The position numbers and the translations under genes are program-made. A stretch of 8,720 nucleotides of DNA, taken from CAIXMG01 sp964628065 (GTDB lineage Bacteria; Patescibacteriota; Minisyncoccia; Phycocordibacterales; UBA1006). Positions within the stretch are counted from its first letter, which is position 1. Each line of letters opens with the position of its first letter. Of this stretch, positions 1 through 5,139 are shown in pieces. The notes under the pieces were generated by a model. That model searched no databases. It was given only the letters and a program-made list of their open reading frames with translations, and had not been told where the DNA came from. Where the stretch lies: NCBI GenBank assembly GCA_964628065.1, contig CAZVLM010000025.1, forward strand, positions 1 to 8,720. Reading direction: 5' to 3'.

Positions 1-241
1 TATCTCCACCCATTGGACCTGTTGTTCCAAGATCTGCAGGCTTCGCAATCGTAGGATTACATTTAGGATCTGTAGGATTTTTCTGGCAATAGTAACTTGC
101 TCTTTGAGCCACTACAGGACTTCCATAGAAAGAGGCTTCTTGACTACTAAAATATCCTGCTCCTGCAGCGTACCCTCCAATAAGGAAAACGATAGCTACT
201 GTTACAAAAATGAGAAATGTTGATAGAGAATTCTTAAACAT
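1..241 (-). CDS. N-terminal part of a secreted or membrane-anchored protein of unknown function (runs off the window)
   Basis: An ATG at 241 opens a frame that stays open for 80 codons to the window edge, so only the N-terminus is visible. Residues about 8-30 are strongly hydrophobic (LSTFLIFVTVAIVFLIGGYA) after a short basic start, MFKN, which fits a signal peptide or N-terminal membrane anchor. The exported part that follows is rich in Ser, Pro, Thr and Gly and has two cysteines nine residues apart (C52 and C61, in YCQKNPTDPKC), which could form a disulfide outside the cell. It lies just downstream of the pilus operon on the same strand but has its own promoter and is separated by a terminator. 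It could be a pilus-associated surface protein, but that rests on position only. I do not recognise the family. Confidence 0.75.
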   Translation of the reverse strand, partial: MFKNSLSTFLIFVTVAIVFLIGGYAAGAGYFSSQEASFYGSPVVAQRASYYCQKNPTDPKCNPTIAKPADLGTTGPMGGD

Positions 242-275
242 AAAAAATATTACTTAAATTATTAATGACATAATA

Positions 276-303
276 AGTATACCGTATCTATTCTACATAG
301 CAA
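276..303 (-). promoter_or_regulatory. Promoter of the partial membrane protein gene
   Basis: On the minus strand, TTGCTA (303-298) is followed after 16 nt by TATACT (281-276), a good sigma-70-type pair. A start about 7 nt downstream would give an untranslated leader of roughly 28 nt before the ATG at 241. No Shine-Dalgarno sequence is visible in that AT-rich leader. The site lies directly after the pilus-operon terminator. Confidence 0.55.
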
Positions 304-314
304 TACATTCAAGC

Positions 315-332
315 AAAAAACCCTTTCGGGTT
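315..332 (-). terminator. Intrinsic terminator of the pilN-pilO-pilP-like unit
   Basis: Read on the minus strand: stem AACCC (332-328), GAAA tetraloop, stem GGGTT (323-319), then an unbroken T run (320-315). The stem starts inside the TAA stop codon of the last pilus gene (333-331), so stop and terminator overlap. The stem is only 5 bp, but the GNRA loop and T run make it convincing. Confidence 0.7.
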
Positions 333-750
333 AGAAGCTTACACCTGTTGATGGACCTGCCGATGTTGGAGTCGTAGAGGTTCCAGGAGTTGCAGTAAAT
401 GATGGAAGCGGCGCATCGATACCAATAGGAGCAAACGGATTTCTTCGTCCAGGATTAGAAACAGCTGGAAGTGTCACAGAGAGATCTGCAAGCAGAGCGA
501 AGCTTGGGTTTCTAAACACGGAATCATCAAGTTTGATCGCTGTAAGATTTCGAAGGAGAGCCACAACTTGGCTTCCCGTCTCCGGAGATGCCGTATTTTG
601 TAATCCTTGCGCCGTTCCTGTGTTCGTAGAAACTAATCCTGTTTGGCTTGATGGGACCCCATCTTTTTTAATAACAAAAAAGTAAACAACGGCCGCTACC
701 ACAGCAACTACTACCAAAATCAATATGAGCATTGGGGGTTTTGATTTCAT
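331..750 (-). CDS. PilP-position inner-membrane protein of the type IV pilus cluster
   Basis: 139 aa. Residues 7-27 form one transmembrane helix behind a short basic, proline-containing N-terminus (MKSKPP), giving N-in/C-out topology. A low-complexity Ser/Thr/Gly linker follows (about 32-60). Then comes a small conserved-looking block: FRNPSFALL (79-87) and GRRNPFAPIG (101-110), before a Thr/Ser/Pro-rich tail. The NPF element resembles the RDPF/RNPF segment in the N-terminal region of proteobacterial PilP. The C-terminal PilP beta domain that contacts the secretin is absent, as expected if the host has no outer membrane. The gene is last in the pilN-pilO unit, 9 nt after pilO, exactly where pilP sits elsewhere. 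I infer a PilP-like partner of PilN/PilO. Homology to PilP is not proven, and a lineage-specific protein is the alternative. Confidence 0.65.
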   Translation of the reverse strand: MKSKPPMLILILVVVAVVAAVVYFFVIKKDGVPSSQTGLVSTNTGTAQGLQNTASPETGSQVVALLRNLTAIKLDDSVFRNPSFALLADLSVTLPAVSNPGRRNPFAPIGIDAPLPSFTATPGTSTTPTSAGPSTGVSF

Positions 751-759
751 AAGAGTTTA

Positions 760-1317
760 TTATTTAAGCCAATAGGTTTTAACACCTACCGTATACTGAT
801 AATTTTGCTTGGTATCATCAAGCGCCGAAAATGTAACCTTATCAATATCAACTATGCGCAGACTGCGTTCGATGGTTCGAATAAAATTCGTAAACCCAAG
901 ATAGGGACCTGTAGCAGAAAACGTAATTCGAAGTGTTCCAATTTCAGTATTCGCAGCCGCTCCCGTAGGACGAGCAGCAACTGGCTGGGTACTTGCACTA
1001 CTATCTTCGATTTTCACATTTTGAAGCGCAAGTCCATACTGTTTTGCAATATTGTTCAATTCCAAAATAAGCTTCATGTTTTCTGGATTTGTAGGAAGCA
1101 TCGTATCCAATTTGCCCAATAGCGCAGGATCAAATGAATTATATTTCTGTACTAGCTTATTCCGCTCTTCTTGCAGGGTTCGCGCATTTGAAAGAACCTG
1201 ATTATAATCGACTGACTTAGCTCGAAGCGCTGAAATATCGTGATAATTAGGAACAATAAAAACAACAAATCCCGCAATCACCGCTATTAACATTAGAATA
1301 GATAGAATAAGTCTCAT
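760..1317 (-). CDS. pilO: Type IV pilus inner-membrane assembly protein PilO
   Basis: 185 aa. A single N-terminal transmembrane helix (about 2-24, LILSILMLIAVIAGFVVFIV) is followed by a predicted coiled coil (about 27-60, with LRAKSVDYNQVLSNARTLQEE-type heptads). Then comes the typical PilO transition KLDTMLPTNPENMKLILEL (69-87) and a periplasmic ferredoxin-like alpha/beta domain to the end (TLRITFSATGPYLGFTNFIRTIE, then the final strand YTVGVKTYWLK). In known systems PilO dimerises with PilN and links cytoplasmic PilM to the outer parts of the machine. A Thr/Ala/Pro-rich insertion (about 107-124) interrupts the globular domain. It starts 4 nt after pilN and is followed 9 nt later by the pilP-like gene, so it is translated within one operon. 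No Shine-Dalgarno sequence precedes the ATG. Confidence 0.88.
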   Translation of the reverse strand: MRLILSILMLIAVIAGFVVFIVPNYHDISALRAKSVDYNQVLSNARTLQEERNKLVQKYNSFDPALLGKLDTMLPTNPENMKLILELNNIAKQYGLALQNVKIEDSSASTQPVAARPTGAAANTEIGTLRITFSATGPYLGFTNFIRTIERSLRIVDIDKVTFSALDDTKQNYQYTVGVKTYWLK

Positions 1318-1321
1318 ATAA

Positions 1322-1930
1322 TTATTGTTTAATCCCCGTTAAAGGAGCTTTTTCAAAGTCGACAAAGTCTGGGGTAACGCCAAATGACAAATCAAAAGAC
1401 ACTCTTCCCTTTGAGGTAAGGAAGAAGTTTGAGAAAATAGCATCTTTTATAGAAGTATTTGCCCCGAACGCATCAGACTGCTGTGCAATTGATTCGTATC
1501 CGTCTGATTCTCCGGACATTTTAACCAGTGTTCCCTTTACGTCATCTTTACTAATATCAAGTTTTGTAAATCGAATCTGCTTGATCGTAGAAAGTTCAAG
1601 CACGTCAAAAATAGGAGAAGCTACCGTGTGGTTTTTTATAAGGGTACTTCCATTTTTTAACTGCTTATCAAGCGACTGAAGTTTTGAAATTGACTGAGGG
1701 TCAAATGCTTTTTCAACCTTAGCAACTGATTCCGCTAACACTGCAAGATTTTTTGTTTCGTATGATTTCCAAAAGTAAATTCCAACCGCGATCGCAAGTG
1801 TTAGAAAAAACAGCACCGTAACAAGTGTCGAAATAAGCCCAACGGGACGCGAAATAGGAGCTCCACTTTTTGGCGCTTCCATCATTGGCTTTTTAGGAAT
1901 GAATGTTGTCGTAAATTGTCCCTGATCCAT
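1322..1930 (-). CDS. pilN: Type IV pilus inner-membrane assembly protein PilN (diverged)
   Basis: 202 aa from the ATG at 1930. An in-frame TTG at 1966 would add 12 residues, but it lies upstream of the likely -10 box (1946-1941), so the ATG is preferred. Domains: a cytoplasmic tail with TTFIPKKP (8-15), then a transmembrane helix (about 31-54), a coiled coil (about 57-98) and a periplasmic alpha/beta domain with the PilN-like run ASPIFDVLELSTIKQIRFTKL (104-124). In characterised systems the PilN tail (INLLPWR motif) docks into PilM. Here FIPKKP is the obvious candidate for the same role, by inference. It is first in the pilN-pilO-pilP-like unit, downstream of pilM but separated from it by a hairpin. 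Sequence similarity to classical PilN is weak; topology and gene order carry the call. Confidence 0.82.
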   Translation of the reverse strand: MDQGQFTTTFIPKKPMMEAPKSGAPISRPVGLISTLVTVLFFLTLAIAVGIYFWKSYETKNLAVLAESVAKVEKAFDPQSISKLQSLDKQLKNGSTLIKNHTVASPIFDVLELSTIKQIRFTKLDISKDDVKGTLVKMSGESDGYESIAQQSDAFGANTSIKDAIFSNFFLTSKGRVSFDLSFGVTPDFVDFEKAPLTGIKQ

Positions 1931-1940
1931 GTTACTGATT

Positions 1941-1970
1941 ATTATACTATGACAATCAAATAACAAGCAA
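1941..1970 (-). promoter_or_regulatory. Promoter of pilN-pilO-pilP-like unit
   Basis: On the minus strand, TTGCTT (1970-1965), an 18-nt spacer, then a consensus TATAAT (1946-1941). The -10 ends only 10 nt before the pilN ATG, so the transcript would have a leader of about 3-4 nt or none. Its position right after the pilM hairpin suggests that pilN-O-P can be transcribed independently of pilM. Confidence 0.55.
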
Positions 1971-1990
1971 GTTATTTATTAAGTTATACA

Positions 1991-2019
1991 CAAACCAAAA
2001 CATCCCGCAGGATGTTTTG
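1991..2019 (-). terminator. Hairpin after pilM, probable terminator or attenuator
   Basis: A perfect 10-bp stem (2019-2010 with 2005-1996; arms CAAAACATCC and GGATGTTTTG) encloses a 4-nt loop. On the minus strand the stem ends in TTTT and is followed by GTTTGTGT, which is U-rich but interrupted. On the plus strand it is followed by A residues, so it can only act for pilM. It starts 8 nt past the pilM stop codon. Termination may be partial, given the imperfect U tract. Confidence 0.6.
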
Positions 2020-2026
2020 AAAAAGG

Positions 2027-3142
2027 TTATACAAAATCCTTAAGTGCAAGCCCTGTTGCAATGGCGAATTCTGGTCCTGCTTTTTCAAGAACTGGTTTCA
2101 TAAACTCTGGATATTCTGCTTTTGAGAACGGGTCTCCATAAATTGTTTCGACTCCGAAACTTTCTGCAACCTTATCTTTAAATCCTGGAAGCAACGAGCC
2201 TCCACCAATAAGGATCACTTTTGAAATTGCTTTATGAGACTGTCGCTCGTATTGCAATAGAATAGTCTGGGCCTCATTAATAATGTATTGAGTATCGGCA
2301 AGGATTGCTTCTGCGACTTTTTCATTTCCAGGAACGGGCATAATTCCCACTTCGTGCTTAAGTGTCTCTGCTTTGTCAAAATCAATACCCATTGAACGCG
2401 ACAGCGCATCGCTTGTAAATGCAGAGCCTCGATTAATAACGTGGTATGCGCGCACCACTCCGTATTCAACAATAGAAACTTTTGTAGTACCAGCCCCGTA
2501 ATCAAGCACCATCGTTGGAGCAATTTCACGATGGAATACCGCACGAATCGCACTGAAGATTTCTATCTCCTCTCCATGAAGGGTAATGGCTGATTTTGTA
2601 GAAATATCCCTGTATTGGGAAAGTGTTTCGTTGCGCACCGCAACGACTACTACTTCCATCATTTTTCGTGACCCTTCCTGATCACGTTCTTCTGCATAAG
2701 TCTCCTTTTTGGGCACCACATACCAATCCAACGACACTTCCGTTAATGGAACTGGAATATATTTGCGGGCCTCGTTGGGAATAATGCTCGCGAGCTCTGT
2801 CTCAGAAACCTGAGGAAGATTCAGCAAGAAGATAAGAGTTGCTTGTGACTGAATAGAAAGTATCGCAGTCTTTGTAGTAACATTTGCCTCACGCAATACA
2901 TCGCCTACTGCTTTTGCAATTATTTCTGGGGAAAGGGTTACCACGCGACCTGTTGCCTCATTATTATAAGAAGCTAATCCTATCTCACCATAAGTCTCAA
3001 GTAAGATCTTCCCTCCCTGTCGCTTTACTTGCACCACCTTAATAGCACTGGTTCCAATATCAATACCAACAACACTGTTAACAGGTGACGTAAACTTTAT
3101 TAAATTTTGGCCCTTTGCGAGCAAATCTTGGAAAAATGACAT
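2027..3142 (-). CDS. pilM: Type IV pilus assembly protein PilM, actin-like ATPase
   Basis: 371 aa, close to the usual length (about 350). It shows the actin/FtsA/Hsp70 fold motifs in order: phosphate-1 loop VVGIDIGTSAIKVVQVK (24-40), the PilM hallmark IPNEARKYIPVPLTEVSLDW (121-140), phosphate-2 loop VLDYGAGTTKVSI (212-224), and adenosine-binding loop VILIGGGSLLPGF (309-321). It ends with the typical EFAIATGLAL. PilM is a cytoplasmic protein that binds the N-terminal tail of PilN and connects the pilus motor to the membrane complex. The start is set by the ATG at 3142, which lies 7 nt after an extended -10 box. A hairpin follows the gene, so coupling to pilN may be only partial. Confidence 0.95.
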   Translation of the reverse strand: MSFFQDLLAKGQNLIKFTSPVNSVVGIDIGTSAIKVVQVKRQGGKILLETYGEIGLASYNNEATGRVVTLSPEIIAKAVGDVLREANVTTKTAILSIQSQATLIFLLNLPQVSETELASIIPNEARKYIPVPLTEVSLDWYVVPKKETYAEERDQEGSRKMMEVVVVAVRNETLSQYRDISTKSAITLHGEEIEIFSAIRAVFHREIAPTMVLDYGAGTTKVSIVEYGVVRAYHVINRGSAFTSDALSRSMGIDFDKAETLKHEVGIMPVPGNEKVAEAILADTQYIINEAQTILLQYERQSHKAISKVILIGGGSLLPGFKDKVAESFGVETIYGDPFSKAEYPEFMKPVLEKAGPEFAIATGLALKDFV

Positions 3143-3149
3143 ATATGCG

Positions 3150-3178
3150 ATTATATCACCTTTATTTTTTCTTTACCA
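3150..3178 (-). promoter_or_regulatory. Promoter of pilM (extended -10, near-leaderless)
   Basis: On the minus strand a TGA-TATAAT extended -10 (3158-3150) lies 7 nt before the pilM ATG. The -35 (TGGTAA, 3178-3173, 17-nt spacer) is poor, as is usual with extended -10 promoters. The predicted start is at, or one base from, the A of the ATG. The AAAGG stretch upstream lies before the -10, so it cannot act as a Shine-Dalgarno sequence for a transcript that starts here. Confidence 0.6.
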
Positions 3179-3193
3179 TTTGAGCGTGTTGGT

Positions 3194-3221
3194 TTGACAA
3201 CTAATCCGCTTTTGATATACT
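3194..3221 (+). promoter_or_regulatory. Strong promoter of the small RNA candidate
   Basis: A perfect TTGACA (3194-3199), a 16-nt spacer, and TATACT (3216-3221) preceded by TGA (3213-3215), so both a consensus -35 and an extended -10. It is the best promoter in the window. It points away from pilM into a stretch with no plus-strand gene before a terminator. The expected start is the G at 3228. Confidence 0.75.
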
Positions 3222-3227
3222 TTTTTC

Positions 3228-3308
3228 GGTGTTTGGGGAGTTCGCTCCATCACGGTTTTCAAGCTGTAGCCAAACACTAATAAAGCATCCGCCGTTGGCG
3301 GATTTTTT
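3228..3308 (+). ncRNA. Candidate small structured RNA, about 81 nt
   Basis: Starting at the predicted +1 (GG, 3228-3229), the sequence folds by eye into a three-way junction. P1 is GTGTTTGG (3229-3236) with CCAAACAC (3270-3277), plus a flanking G-U pair. P2 is GGAG-TTCG-CTCC (3237-3248) with a UUCG tetraloop. P3 is ACGGT (3252-3256) with GCTGT (3263-3267), containing two G-U pairs. A short linker, AATAAAGC, leads to the terminator hairpin. No start codon or credible ORF lies inside, and the gene after it is on the opposite strand, so a riboswitch or leader role is unlikely. It does not match tmRNA, SRP RNA, RNase P, 6S or a tRNA as far as I can tell. An independent small RNA of unknown function is the best reading. 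The promoter and terminator are seen; the function is unknown. Confidence 0.65.
3287..3308 (+). terminator. Intrinsic terminator of the small RNA candidate
   Basis: Stem ATCCGCC (3287-3293), loop GTT, stem GGCGGAT (3297-3303), then six T residues (3303-3308). GC-rich stem and clean T run on the plus strand. On the minus strand the hairpin is followed by GCTTTATT, a weak U tract, so it may also end transcripts of the 3315-3788 gene, but less well. Confidence 0.8.
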
Positions 3309-3314
3309 ATTGAC

Positions 3315-3788
3315 CTAATCTTCTTCTGGTACTCCTTCATGAAAAATCCTTTCTTTTGTCGTTTCATTCATTCCCCAGAAAGGAATAATACTCCAGAAAA
3401 ATTTCTCTCCATTTTCTACTTGCTTGATAATTACTTTTACGCGATTCCTCTTAATGATAGCGACGAATTCATAGAAAACAACATTCACGTATTTTGTATC
3501 AGTCCGATTATGAACACGGATTCGCTCGAACTTTTTAGTCTTCAGAATTCCCTGCAAGAGATGCGATCTTTTGACAACTTCCGGAGCGAGATGGAGCAAC
3601 TTAAATCTCATATATTGATCCTCTTTATTTCTCATTTTATCAAGCTTTTTGAATAACAAATGATCTATTCCTTGAGAATTAAACAAAACGATTTCTCCAA
3701 AATAAGGGCAATTTACTTTATCAATCGTTGCGTAGAAAGTTTCGCCTTCTTTTCTTACTTTTTCAAATTCTTCCTGGTCTATTTTCAT
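3315..3788 (-). CDS. Conserved hypothetical protein, soluble, possibly of a toxin/nuclease-like fold
   Basis: 157 aa, charged, with no signal peptide or membrane segment. I recognise the pattern as a recurrent uncharacterised protein of Patescibacteria-type genomes, but know no assigned function. Visible blocks are NCPYFGEIVLFNSQGIDHLLFK (26-47), YMRFKLLHLAPEVVKRS (59-75), YEFVAIIKRNRVKVIIKQ (106-123) and the C-terminal EKFFWSIIPFWG (128-139). An early helix with a conserved-looking His (H43), an APEVV segment and several late strands is reminiscent of BECR-fold RNases (EndoU/colicin D/RelE-like). This is a weak, fold-level guess. The ATG at 3788 lies 6 nt after a TGA-TAGTAT extended -10. It is single, divergent from comF, with no partner gene beside it that would look like an antitoxin. 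Confidence 0.75.
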   Translation of the reverse strand: MKIDQEEFEKVRKEGETFYATIDKVNCPYFGEIVLFNSQGIDHLLFKKLDKMRNKEDQYMRFKLLHLAPEVVKRSHLLQGILKTKKFERIRVHNRTDTKYVNVVFYEFVAIIKRNRVKVIIKQVENGEKFFWSIIPFWGMNETTKERIFHEGVPEED

Positions 3789-3794
3789 ATCAGC

Positions 3795-3803
3795 ATACTA
3801 TCA
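3795..3803 (-). promoter_or_regulatory. Likely extended -10 of the 3315-3788 gene
   Basis: On the minus strand, TGA-TAGTAT (3803-3795) ends 6 nt before the ATG at 3788. This is the same spacing as at ahpC and zwf and points to a leaderless mRNA. No good -35 is seen. Confidence 0.4.
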
Positions 3804-3887
3804 AAGCTTAATAAATTAAAACTCAAGAATTTTAATTTATCTTTAAATTTCATTGATCCATTATTTATGTTCAATTGCTAAGCTTTG
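3802..3887. repeat. Nested inverted repeats in the divergent comF intergenic region
   Basis: Outer pair: CAAAGCTTA (3802-3810) and TAAGCTTTG (3879-3887), so the same 9-mer stands just upstream of both divergent genes. Inner pair: ATAAATTAAAA (3811-3821) and TTTTAATTTAT (3830-3840), a perfect 11-bp inverted repeat with an 8-nt spacer. The inner pair is pure A/T and could partly be chance in this composition. The outer pair is symmetric with respect to the two genes and could be an operator. It is not a terminator for either strand. Confidence 0.4.
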
Positions 3888-3890
3888 GCA

Positions 3891-4526
3891 ATGAATATGA
3901 TTTTCTTCTTAGTTAATAAGTTATTAAACCTCATCTTCCCTATTGAGTGCCTTATTTGTGAAAAACAAGGCCTCGATATTTGTTTAGGCTGTATCGAAAA
4001 ACTTCAACCGCCTAAGAAGCAAAATTTTCCATGGATCGTAAGCCTTGGGAACTATCATGATAAAAATATGGAAACGATTATGAGACATATAAAGAGACAG
4101 CCGAATGAACGAGCTGCTGATATTCTTGCAAAAGCATTTTCTGACATGATTTTAAATCGGCCGACTGATCCTGCTTCCTGGATTATCATTCCTATTCCTA
4201 TTTATAAAACCAGGTTTCGTGAACGTGGTTATAATCAATCAGAACTTCTAGCCAAGTCTATTGCCAAGCAATTCGGATTTATCATTTCTGTTCGTACTCT
4301 GAAAAAGATCAGGCATACCAAAAAGCAAGGCACATCAAAATCAAAAGAAGAACGTATGCATAATATTGCGAATTCTTTTTCCATAACTACTAATAAACAC
4401 ATTATGAATAAAAACATTATTCTTATCGATGATATTGCAACGACTGGCTCTACACTTTCCGAGGCACGAAAAACCCTCCTTGCCGCAGGAGCAAAGAGGG
4501 TTATGGCGTGGACGATTGCGAATTGA
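3891..4526 (+). CDS. comF: ComF family phosphoribosyltransferase-like protein
   Basis: 211 aa from the ATG at 3891; an in-frame TTG at 3885 and an ATG at 3897 are alternatives. It has the full ComF architecture. An N-terminal zinc-binding knuckle has CLIC (20-23) and CLGC (31-34). The core is IPIPIYKTRFRERGYNQSELL (100-120) and the R-H-T-x-x-Q segment (141-146). A type I PRTase PRPP-binding loop follows, ILIDDIATTGSTL (177-189), with both acidic residues present. ComF is needed for natural transformation in several bacteria, where single-stranded DNA enters the cytoplasm; its exact reaction is unsettled. Proximity to the pilus genes fits DNA uptake, but it is on the other strand in its own unit. 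It ends in TGA and converges on ahpC with 7 nt between the stop codons. Confidence 0.92.
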   Translation: MNMIFFLVNKLLNLIFPIECLICEKQGLDICLGCIEKLQPPKKQNFPWIVSLGNYHDKNMETIMRHIKRQPNERAADILAKAFSDMILNRPTDPASWIIIPIPIYKTRFRERGYNQSELLAKSIAKQFGFIISVRTLKKIRHTKKQGTSKSKEERMHNIANSFSITTNKHIMNKNIILIDDIATTGSTLSEARKTLLAAGAKRVMAWTIAN

Positions 4527-4533
4527 AACTAGT

Positions 4534-5112
4534 TTAAATCTTCCCCACCAAATCCATTCCTGGCGTCAGCGTATCACTTCCCGGTTCCCATGATGCGGGA
4601 CAAACCTGTGCGCCATGGTTATCGCGGATGAATTTTGCAGCTCTCAATTTTCTCAAGAGTTCTTTTCCGCTTCGTCCGATGGCATTGTCGTGAATTTCAA
4701 TCGTAAGGAGTTTTCCATCCGGATCAACGATGAACGAACCTCGTAAAGAAAGCCCCTCATGATCAATATAGGTACCGAATAACTGTGAAAGTTTCCCTGT
4801 AGGATCGGCAAGCATTGGAAACTGAATCTTTGCAATTGCAGGCGATTGATCATGCCACGCCTTATGTACGAAAACAGTGTCGGTGCTTACACTGAAGATT
4901 TCAGCGCCTTCTTTCTGGAAATCAGCATACATCATAGCCAACTCTTCAAGCTCTGTTGGGCATACAAAGGTAAAGTCTGCAGGATAGAAAAAGAAAATTT
5001 TCCATTTTCCGGCATAATCCTTTGTTGATAACGTAACTTCTTTATTGTTGTAATAAGCCTTTAAATCAAGGTCTGGGAGCGTATCCCCAATTCGTAGTGT
5101 TTTTTGTTCCAT
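4534..5112 (-). CDS. ahpC: AhpC-type 2-Cys peroxiredoxin
   Basis: 192 aa, full length for AhpC. The peroxidatic site is intact: PADFTFVC (44-51, the PxxxTxxC signature with C51), and R124 in LRGSFIVDPDG completes the usual active site. The resolving cysteine is C171 in VCPASW, followed by the C-terminal tail typical of bacterial AhpC (TLTPGMDLVGKI), so it should work as an obligate dimer or decamer. It reduces H2O2, organic peroxides and peroxynitrite, taking electrons from AhpF or a thioredoxin/thioredoxin reductase; neither is in this window. It lies 27 nt downstream of zwf on the same strand and has a TGC-TATACT extended -10 6 nt before its ATG, so it can be transcribed alone or together with zwf. 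No terminator is visible before the convergent comF. Confidence 0.95.
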   Translation of the reverse strand: MEQKTLRIGDTLPDLDLKAYYNNKEVTLSTKDYAGKWKIFFFYPADFTFVCPTELEELAMMYADFQKEGAEIFSVSTDTVFVHKAWHDQSPAIAKIQFPMLADPTGKLSQLFGTYIDHEGLSLRGSFIVDPDGKLLTIEIHDNAIGRSGKELLRKLRAAKFIRDNHGAQVCPASWEPGSDTLTPGMDLVGKI

Positions 5113-5118
5113 AAGTTA

Positions 5119-5127
5119 AGTATAGCA
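5119..5127 (-). promoter_or_regulatory. Extended -10 promoter of ahpC
   Basis: On the minus strand, TGC-TATACT (5127-5119) ends 6 nt before the ahpC ATG. An upstream TTAATT (5147-5142) at 17-nt spacing is a weak -35 and overlaps the zwf stop codon. The predicted transcript begins at or next to the start codon. No OxyR- or PerR-like operator is evident. Confidence 0.5.
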
Positions 5128-5139
5128 AAAAATGCATGG

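Noticed and set aside
1931..1966. A longer PilN starting from TTG at 1966.
   Set aside because: The added residues overlap the TATAAT box and look non-conserved; the ATG at 1930 gives a normal cytoplasmic tail.
3228..3278. The folded region as a riboswitch (fluoride, guanidine or purine type).
   Set aside because: The conserved nucleotides of those classes are not present, and no plus-strand gene follows that it could control.
3173..3367. A 64-codon minus-strand frame across the pilM upstream region.
   Set aside because: It runs through the small RNA promoter, body and terminator, overlaps the end of the 3315-3788 gene, and has a low-complexity, non-protein-like sequence.
4526..4535. A 10-bp palindrome, AAACTAGTTT, joining the comF and ahpC stop codons.
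   Set aside because: It has no loop or T run, so it cannot be a terminator, and a 10-bp AT-rich palindrome is easily coincidental.
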